DNA of 22,812 bases from Devosia sp. GTDB lineage: Bacteria; Pseudomonadota; Alphaproteobacteria; Rhizobiales; Devosiaceae. Both the position numbers and the translations under genes were made by a program. The stretch spans positions 1-22,812 of the forward strand of contig JANXSI010000302.1 in the NCBI GenBank assembly GCA_025352765.1, in the 5' to 3' direction. The notes under the pieces were generated by a model. The model made no database searches. It saw nothing but the letters and a program-made list of their open reading frames with translations, and had not been told where the DNA came from. Positions 17,701 through 22,812 of this stretch are shown in pieces. Numbering within the stretch: the stretch's first letter is position 1; every line of letters starts with the position of its first letter.

Positions 17701-20700
17701 TGTGGCGGCCGTCACAGCGATGCCGTCGGTCACTCCATAATTCACGCTGACGGTCTGGACCTGGCCGGCCCCCAGATGCTGGTAGGCGGCGTTGGCCGGA
17801 TCAAGACTGAAACTGTTGGTTGTGGGGTTGAAGCTGACGCCCGCAGGAAGCGCCGTGAGGTCGAACGCCGGCGCGTTCGTGCTGGTGTGCGTGGGGTCGT
17901 CGAGGGTGCTGTTGCTGCGGACTACCCGCAGTGCCCCGTAGTAGGGACCACTGACTTGGCTCACTCCGATTGGCAAAGGCGGCGCCGCTGTGACGAAAAG
18001 GATGCTGCCCTGATCAACATCATGGGCATTGGCGAGCGCATCGACCGTCACAACCGGATCGTCCTCAGTGACGCTGACTGCGATCTGGCCGGTGACGACC
18101 GGCGCATCATTGCTGCCCGTGACGGTGAACACGGCGACAGCCGGCGTAGTAACAGTGCCGTCGCTGACACCATAAGCAATGCTGACCGTACGCGTCTCGC
18201 CCTGGGCGAGCTCCTGGAAACTTGCATCCGACGGATCGATCACCAGAGCGTCGACTGCTGGATGATCGACCATGGCTCCGTAGTAGCCCGTGGGGGTCGA
18301 TGTCGCCGGAATGTGGACGTAGCTCACGCCCGGCGGAAGTACAGTTGGCATATCGACTACGGAGAGTGTGTCGAGATGATCGACATCGTTCGCGTTGGCC
18401 AGCAGGTTGACCGCATTGGCAAGCTGCGCGCCCGTTACTCCGTCACTGGTCAACTCAGCCGTTGCAGTGTCATCAAACGCGCTATTGCCCGCTGCGCTCG
18501 AGGGCTGATCTTCAAGGACTGAAAGGGTGACGGGCCCGGAGACGACGGGAGCATCATTGGTGCCCACGATGGTGAATGTCGTCGAGGCGAAGCTGGCTAC
18601 CGGCGCTAGCCCGTCGGTTACGCCGTACGTGATGGTGACGCTGAGACTCTCGCCCGCCGACAAATACTGGAATGCCGCATCAGACGGATCAATCGTGAAG
18701 CTGTTGGTGGCAGCATCAAATGACACTGCTGTCGGAAGCGCCGATATGTCGTAAACTAGACCCGATGGCGCTCCGGCCGCATCATTGCCCTGCCGCTCCA
18801 GCTCGCCCGCGCCGCGACCCCAATAGTCGTCAGGAATGCCGGATAGGGGCGTGGCCGTCACCGAAAGGACCGCACCGTGATCAACATCATTTGCGTTGGC
18901 CAACGCATCAACGGTTATGGCGGCGGCGTCCTCGCTAGCATTGGCCAGCACCGTCCCATTGACCAGCGGCGCATCATTCGTTCCAACGATTTGGAAGATG
19001 GCCTGGGCGGCCGTGGTGTCCACGCCGTCGGTCACGCCGTAGTCGATGACGATGTCCAGCGTCTCGCCTTGCGCAAGGCTCTGGAAGGCCGGATGCGACG
19101 GATCGATCACCAGCGCATCGTAGCCCGGAACGATTGTGGGCGCGCCATAATAGGCGGTCGAGGCAATAACCTGTTCGGCCACATGCACGTAGCTGACCCC
19201 CGGCGGCAGAACAGTGGGAATGTTGGTCACCGACAGCGTGTCGAGATGATCGACATCGCTCGCCTTCGACAAGAGGTTGATTGCGTTGGGCAGAATGCCC
19301 GCGGCGCCATCCTTCTCGTTGAGATCGTGAAGCTCGGCCTCGACGCGTTCGACTTCGACCTCGGACTCGCCCGGAACGGGCGCCACGGACTCAACGCCCA
19401 TGTCTTCCTGGATGCTGAACGTGGCCGGGCCGGAAACGACCGGAGCATCATTGGTCCCGGTCACCGTGAACGTCACCGTGGCGAAAGTCGCCGCCGGGGC
19501 AATGCCGTCGGTAATGCCGTAGTTGACCGAAACGGTCATCGTCTCGCCGGCTGACAGATGTTGGAACTCTGAGCCAGAGGGGTCGAGCGTGAAGGTGTTG
19601 GCCGCCGCATCAAAGCTGATGCTCGCCGGCAGTGCCGAGATGTCGAAGCTGATATGGCTCGGCGTGCCGTCGACGCCATCGTTGCCCTGCCGCTCAACCT
19701 CACCTGCCCCGCGACCCCAATATTCGTCCGGGGATGCCACCGGCGGGGTTGCCGTCACCGAAAGGACCGCACCGTGATCAACATCATTGGCGTTGGCCAA
19801 CGCATCAACGGTGACTAGCGCACCATCCTCGACGGCTGCTGCATGCACCTCACCGGTCACTAATGGCGCGTCATTTGTTCCGGTGATCGTAAATACGGCG
19901 CTGGTCGGAGTAGTCGTGATTCCGTCGCTGATGCCGTAGTTGACCGTAATCGTGACCTGCTCGCCTTCGGCGAGGCTCTGGAAAGCAGGATCCGTCGGAT
20001 CAATCACCAGCGCATCGACGGCCGCAATGACAGTCGGTGCACCATAGTAGATCGTCGACGGGATGGTCTGCTCCGGCACATGGACAAGGCTGATGCCGGC
20101 AGGAAGCTCGGCCGGCAGATCGACGACTTGGAGCACGCTGCCGTGGTCGACATCGCTGGCGTTGGCGAGCAGGTCAATCGCGTTGGCGAGGTGTGTGCCA
20201 GTCCCATCTTTCTCGGCGAGATCGTTCAGTTCGGCCTCGATTTCCGGAGCCTCCACCTCAACCTCCCCCGATACCGGGGCGACTGACTGGATGCCGAAAT
20301 CTTCGGCAACCGAGAACGTGCCCGGTCCCGAGACGACCGGAGCGTCGTTGGTGCCCAGGATCGTGAATGCGGCGGAGGCAAAGACGGCCGGCGCAATGCC
20401 GTCGGTCACTCCGTACTCGACGGTCACCGTCATGGCTTCGCCAGCGGCGAGGTGCTGGAATTCCGGCGCCGAGGGATCAATGGTGAAGCTGTTGGTACCG
20501 ACGTCGAAGCTGATGCTCTGCGGGAGCGCTCCGAACTTGTAGGTCACTTGACTGACCGTGGCGCCGTCATTGGACTGACGCTCGGCTTCCAATTGGGCTT
20601 CCCCTCGGATCACGCCGTGGTTCCAGTACTTGTCGACTTCCGGCGGCGGCGGCGGCGCGTCGGTGACCACCAGTACTGCCCCGGCGTCGACGTCACTGGC

Positions 20701-21555
20701 CGCGGCTAGGGCATCGACCGTCAACGAAGCGCCGTCCTCGTGGACCGTCGCGAAGATCTGACCATCGATATTGGGCGCATCATTTCGACCGGTGATGACA
20801 AAGATCGCCTCGGTGCCGACGGTTTCGACCCCATCGGTCAGGCCGTAGGCTATGGTAATCGTCTGGGTAGCGCCGGCTGCGAGCGACTGGAGCGACGCAT
20901 CGGTCGGATCGATGACCAACAGGTCCTGCGCGGGATGATCGACCACAGCGCCATAATAGCCGGTCGTCGTCTGGTAGGCAGGAATGTGGACGTAGCGAAT
21001 ACCGGCGGGCAGATCAGTTGGCAAGCCGACAATCGACAGCGTGTCACTGAGATCGGCATCGCTGGCATTGGCCCGGAGATCCAGCGCATTGGAAAAGCCG
21101 GAAATCGTGGTGATGTCACCTGAGCAACCTGGCGGGAGCAGGTCCTCCACTCCGGCGACAACCTTGTCGAGCGGCACGACGGCGGCGGGAGCATCGTCCT
21201 CGCCGATCGACAGCGTGGCCGGCCCGGACACTACCGGTGTGTCGTTAGTGCCGGTCACTAGAAAGGTTGCTGCTGCTGTTGTGGTGGAGGAGCCGTCCGT
21301 CAGTCCGTAGCCCACAGTCACCATCGCCGTCTCGCCCGCAGCCAGAGACTGGTACTCAGCCGCGGCTGGATCGAGGATGAAGGATGAGGTGGTGGGTTCG
21401 ACGGAAACGCCCGGCGGCAGTGGAATCGAAGTGTCGAGCACAACTTCGAGCGCAGGCGCCGATTCATCCACGGAAGGCGGGATGGCCAATACTGCAACTG
21501 CGGAACCATCTTCTAGCGTGCTGGCCACGTTGCCGAAGCTGACTGTATCGACCAT
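14749..21555 (-). CDS. Giant VCBS/cadherin/RTX repeat protein, putative type I-secreted adhesin (2268 aa)
   Basis: A very acidic surface or secreted protein. The start is ATG 21555, preceded by GGGAG at a good distance; the frame extends to 21759, but that upstream part overlaps the promoter. About twelve VCBS-type Ig-like repeats (residues 1-1728) are separated by G-x-N/D-D-x-P linkers at about 102, 255, 399, 558, 699, 855, 997, 1146, 1291, 1401, 1505, 1612 and 1728. One cadherin-like domain follows (about 1730-1830), then three blocks of calcium-binding RTX nonapeptides (about 1855-1915, 2003-2042, 2137-2176; pattern GGxGxDxL). The last 90 residues form an uncleaved C-terminal secretion signal region of the serralysin/RTX type. 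There is no LapA-like N-terminal retention module. The exporter and adaptor genes facing it are the likely secretion route. Only one cysteine was noticed (about residue 144). Confidence 0.93.
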   Translation of the reverse strand: MVDTVSFGNVASTLEDGSAVAVLAIPPSVDESAPALEVVLDTSIPLPPGVSVEPTTSSFILDPAAAEYQSLAAGETAMVTVGYGLTDGSSTTTAAATFLVTGTNDTPVVSGPATLSIGEDDAPAAVVPLDKVVAGVEDLLPPGCSGDITTISGFSNALDLRANASDADLSDTLSIVGLPTDLPAGIRYVHIPAYQTTTGYYGAVVDHPAQDLLVIDPTDASLQSLAAGATQTITIAYGLTDGVETVGTEAIFVITGRNDAPNIDGQIFATVHEDGASLTVDALAAASDVDAGAVLVVTDAPPPPPEVDKYWNHGVIRGEAQLEAERQSNDGATVSQVTYKFGALPQSISFDVGTNSFTIDPSAPEFQHLAAGEAMTVTVEYGVTDGIAPAVFASAAFTILGTNDAPVVSGPGTFSVAEDFGIQSVAPVSGEVEVEAPEIEAELNDLAEKDGTGTHLANAIDLLANASDVDHGSVLQVVDLPAELPAGISLVHVPEQTIPSTIYYGAPTVIAAVDALVIDPTDPAFQSLAEGEQVTITVNYGISDGITTTPTSAVFTITGTNDAPLVTGEVHAAAVEDGALVTVDALANANDVDHGAVLSVTATPPVASPDEYWGRGAGEVERQGNDGVDGTPSHISFDISALPASISFDAAANTFTLDPSGSEFQHLSAGETMTVSVNYGITDGIAPAATFATVTFTVTGTNDAPVVSGPATFSIQEDMGVESVAPVPGESEVEVERVEAELHDLNEKDGAAGILPNAINLLSKASDVDHLDTLSVTNIPTVLPPGVSYVHVAEQVIASTAYYGAPTIVPGYDALVIDPSHPAFQSLAQGETLDIVIDYGVTDGVDTTAAQAIFQIVGTNDAPLVNGTVLANASEDAAAITVDALANANDVDHGAVLSVTATPLSGIPDDYWGRGAGELERQGNDAAGAPSGLVYDISALPTAVSFDAATNSFTIDPSDAAFQYLSAGESLSVTITYGVTDGLAPVASFASTTFTIVGTNDAPVVSGPVTLSVLEDQPSSAAGNSAFDDTATAELTSDGVTGAQLANAVNLLANANDVDHLDTLSVVDMPTVLPPGVSYVHIPATSTPTGYYGAMVDHPAVDALVIDPSDASFQELAQGETRTVSIAYGVSDGTVTTPAVAVFTVTGSNDAPVVTGQIAVSVTEDDPVVTVDALANAHDVDQGSILFVTAAPPLPIGVSQVSGPYYGALRVVRSNSTLDDPTHTSTNAPAFDLTALPAGVSFNPTTNSFSLDPANAAYQHLGAGQVQTVSVNYGVTDGIAVTAATATFTVVGTNDIPVVAGSLAFAAAEDGAAQTIDLLANVTDLDSTDVLTIIPGPLPDGVAMVAVPGGYYMPDVMVTRFDPHAAAFQSLAAGEIQTQSLHYQVSDGHVAVDATATFTVTGVNDAPVIATAASAATVEDASPISIDALANAYDVDHGAVLSVAGVPDLLPAGVSYDTASHMFTLDPSAAAYQSLAQGEVQVVSVSYGVSDGMATTMTSATFTIVGTNDAPIVTGPVIATPNEDGNLVSINALSNATDIDDVRYQGHGLSAVDLPPHLPAGMTFDVASQQFIFDPADAAYQYLSKGEVLTLTIDYSITDGYVQVPTQLIVNVTGRDDTPVVSADVIAAPVSENASAVSIDLLSTTTDVDHLDILAVKLGQGAGVTASVAGGTWAAPIAFSIVNNHLVIDPAQFNSLGGGETLDLAFRYTVTDGSNQGGDATAIARISINGENDAPTQISLSSLHVAENTAPGAVVATLSADDPDRVDTLTYKVLNDPAGLFAVSSGKLVVAAGVVIDYETLTSETIKLQVTDAAGHVVVQDFSIAIDNLVGVNIVGTSKDDVYSATSLVATTVEEDTVSGNNGNDSIDGLAGNDRLDGGAGNDTLIGGLGNDTLTGGVGNDLVQGGAGDDTIVISGSDALGDIIDAGSGGETNGDTILVTGSTAVTFTNFDAGQSGIENWVGNGSSVVGTGNADHFDLSYLKALSGLAFVDAGSGDDLVTGSAFADDLRGNAGNDVLVGNAGDDVLAGSTGNDTVSGGLGNDRIVVTGSEATFDVMDGGAGTDTIVVTGSAALSLAGLNATSASIEIWEGNGKGVTGTAAADVFDFSGITSYTGSGLGFVDSGDGRDLLVGSRFADDLRGGAANDTIAGGLGADILTGGAGADAFVFNTIADGGDKITDFVSGADYLQLSASGFGHGLVSGAAAPLAVVADVALAQHAGSGGYFIYDNVGVGSGTVYWDATGGSGADAVVFATITAGATFGAADLHIV

Positions 21556-21636
21556 GAGTTCACTCTCCCGCTTACGCACGTTACGAGGCCCTCGACCGAA
21601 TTGCGCGATCGTACTGCCTTGGTGCTTATTGTCGGG

Positions 21637-21662
21637 AACACCTCTCGCGTAAGCTTTTTTCC
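21637..21662 (-). promoter_or_regulatory. ECF-type promoter P3 for the giant adhesin
   Basis: Read on the minus strand: GGAAAAA (21662-21656), 12 bases, AGGTGTT (21643-21637). Sequence and spacing match P1 and P2. It ends 81 bp upstream of the adhesin ATG, leaving a short untranslated leader with the GGGAG ribosome binding site near its end. Confidence 0.65.
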
Positions 21663-21871
21663 ATCGGCTCGAGAATAATTTCTGCGCGCGGGGTGGCGAA
21701 GCGGAACGGCGGTTAAGGCCGCGTTTTAGACAGGCCCGATCGGCGGACCCGCCTGACAATTGGCTGACAGCCAGTCCCCGCTATTGGTCAGCATCAGTAT
21801 GTCAGCGTTGGTCAGTCCGCGACTGGCTTGCCGTCGCGCCAGACGTCCTTCCGAAATATTTCATCGCCCGC

Positions 21872-21897
21872 GGAAAAACCTCGGGTTGCCAGGTGTT
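21872..21897 (+). promoter_or_regulatory. ECF-type promoter P2 before the decayed sigma gene
   Basis: GGAAAAA (21872-21878), 12 bases, AGGTGTT (21891-21897), followed by GTC. The spacing equals P1 and P3. It ends 47 bp before the remnant sigma start, almost the same distance as P1 (46 bp), so the whole upstream block was duplicated with the genes. It would still express the downstream anti-sigma factor. Confidence 0.6.
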
Positions 21898-21944
21898 GTC
21901 TTTACGACTGGGTCACGCGACCATCCCAGTTTTGGGGCGCAGCA

Positions 21945-22266
21945 ATGCAACATGATGGGACACGGGACGAATTGTTCGCGCTGCTTCGGCGCACGCCGCG
22001 CTTTGGCATCGCATTGATGCGCTCGAGTGATGAGACCGACGGCCTCGTTCAGTCGGGGATTGGACACATGCTCGATCGCCTGCCAGAACAACAGCGTCGG
22101 GCCTTGTTTCTCGTTTTCATCGATGGGTACTCACACGCCGAAGCTGCTGACACCGTCCGAATCTTGATGAATAAAACATCGGCCGAGTGATGCAGGGCCG
22201 GGCATAGGCGGCACTCTATACCTGAATAGTCTTGAATTAATTGGACAAAGGGCTCGACGAAAATGA
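21945..22266 (+). pseudogene. Degenerate ECF sigma-factor gene, paralogue of the one at 8697
   Basis: The first 46 residues align with the intact paralogue ('MQHDGTRDELFALL...SSDETDGLVQSGIGHMLDRL' against 'MRHDGVKSDLVALL...SSDEADDLVQSAVERTLNRL'). The next residues jump to region 4 ('PEQQRRALFLVFIDGYSHAEAAD'). This is an in-frame loss of 67 codons that removes most of region 2 and the linker. The frame then breaks and stops at 22188-22190. The original 3' end is still readable in another frame at 22234-22266 (E-L-I-G-Q-R-A-R-R-K, stop), matching the paralogue's E-L-I-G-Q-R-A-R-R-Q, and it keeps the ATGA overlap with the anti-sigma gene. A functional sigma factor is very unlikely. Confidence 0.82.
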
Positions 22267-22812
22267 GCGAAACGCGCACCAACGACAGCTTCCTTGTCGC
22301 CTATATTGATGGTGCACTTCAGCCCGCAATGGCCGCTGAGGTCGAGGCGCGCATTGCGGAGGACGCAGAGTTGGCGGCTCGCGTTAGGCTGCTTCGCCTT
22401 TCAACGGACCAGTTGAAAGAATCCTTCGAGGCCGATCTGTTTGTCCCAGATCGGGTTCGCCGAAATGCCATCAAGGCGCTGCAGGCTGGTAGGTTTGTGC
22501 GGTTGGCGACAATAGCGATGTCTGTTGCGGCCGCTCTGGTCTTTGCTGTGGCTGCCGGCACTTTCGAGCTTTCAGGCCGCGGCAATCCTGCGGCCGAGGG
22601 GTTGGACTACTTCCTTCAGGAGGTCAGCGAATACCATGCCGTTTATGAAAAGGAGACCACTCACCTTGTGGAAGTACCAGCCAGCCAAGTTGCCGAGATC
22701 CATAGCTGGCTCGGCGCGAGGATCGGCTTTCCCCTTTCCATACCAGACCTGCGCTCTCAGGGCCTTCAGCTTATGGGGGCACGCCTTCTAGTGGTCGATG
22801 AACGGCCTGTCG
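22263..22812 (+). CDS. Second transmembrane anti-sigma factor, 3' end outside the window
   Basis: The frame is open from ATG 22263 to the window end (183 codons seen). The sequence begins 'MSETRTNDSFLVAYIDGALQPAMAAEVEARIAED', has a membrane helix at about residues 79-99 ('RLATIAMSVAAALVFAVAAG'), and a periplasmic part with 'YFLQEVSEYHAVYEKETTHLVEVPASQVAEIHSWLGARIGFPLSIPDLR'. All segments align with the anti-sigma factor at 9227. It is uninterrupted despite its decayed sigma partner, and the conserved promoter P2 lies upstream. It could restrain the intact sigma factor or a third one. The C-terminal third is not visible. Confidence 0.85.
   Translation, partial: MSETRTNDSFLVAYIDGALQPAMAAEVEARIAEDAELAARVRLLRLSTDQLKESFEADLFVPDRVRRNAIKALQAGRFVRLATIAMSVAAALVFAVAAGTFELSGRGNPAAEGLDYFLQEVSEYHAVYEKETTHLVEVPASQVAEIHSWLGARIGFPLSIPDLRSQGLQLMGARLLVVDERPV

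Larger units (their letters stand above)
21556..21944. other. 389-bp divergent control region between adhesin and second sigma locus
   Basis: No gene is supported. It holds two copies of the same ECF-type promoter motif pointing away from each other (21637-21662 minus, 21872-21897 plus). Between them is a cluster of short repeats: TTGGTCAG at 21784-21791 and 21808-21815, inside a GCCAGTC (21770-21776) / GACTGGC (21821-21827) inverted pair. The latter may be a binding site for a further regulator. Confidence 0.55.

Noticed and set aside
16735..18522. 595-codon plus-strand open frame antisense to the adhesin
   Set aside because: It is the shadow of the repeat-rich adhesin gene. The translation is rich in R, H, D and G, lacks any family pattern, and has no ribosome site. 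Other long plus-strand frames between 14750 and 21650 are the same effect.
21556..21759. N-terminal extension of the giant adhesin to 21759
   Set aside because: The extra 68 residues are Arg-rich, cover the promoter P3, and have no family resemblance. ATG 21555 has a clear ribosome site.

Overview
The window reads as a GC-rich alphaproteobacterial chromosome, probably Hyphomicrobiales (Rhizobiales). This rests on codon use, on a TIGR02281-type retropepsin-like protease gene, and on extracytoplasmic-function (ECF) style promoters of the GGAA-N17-TGTT form. The genus is not determined. No tRNA, rRNA or CRISPR array was seen.

Region 1 (1-2897) is ordinary core genome: the 3' part of a SAM-dependent methyltransferase, a membrane-anchored clan AA aspartic protease, a nucleoside deaminase, and dusA (tRNA-dihydrouridine synthase) on the minus strand.

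Region 2 (about 2898 to somewhere in 7900-8690) looks like a small integrative element sitting at the 5' end of dusA, a known integration hotspot. It has a tyrosine integrase next to dusA, an AbiJ-NTD4/HEPN abortive-infection-like gene (STM4504/CBY_0614 type), an AlpA-like helix-turn-helix gene, and a VapE/DUF5906 superfamily 3 helicase. This is the layout of a phage satellite or P4-like island carrying one defence gene. Two adjacent perfect hairpins and short AAG(G)TCAC-like repeats follow the helicase gene. The 800 bp after it hold no convincing gene, only decayed repeat sequence resembling IS21-family ends. The distal attachment site was not found.

Region 3 (8600-22812) is a regulated type I secretion and adhesin locus. 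An ECF sigma factor and its transmembrane anti-sigma factor lie upstream of a PrtD-like ABC exporter and an HlyD-family adaptor, all on the plus strand. Facing them on the minus strand are a cytochrome P450 and a 2268-residue VCBS/cadherin/RTX protein, the likely secreted substrate. Beyond the adhesin promoter lies a second, paralogous sigma/anti-sigma pair. Its sigma gene has a 67-codon in-frame deletion and a broken 3' end, while its anti-sigma gene is open to the window edge.

The strongest new observation is a shared promoter-like element, GGAARAA-N12-AGGTGTT. It occurs with identical spacing upstream of the sigma gene, the decayed sigma gene and the giant adhesin gene. The simplest model is a self-contained regulon in which the ECF sigma factor (or the related general-stress sigma factor EcfG) switches on its own operon, the exporter and the adhesin, with a second anti-sigma factor as an extra brake.
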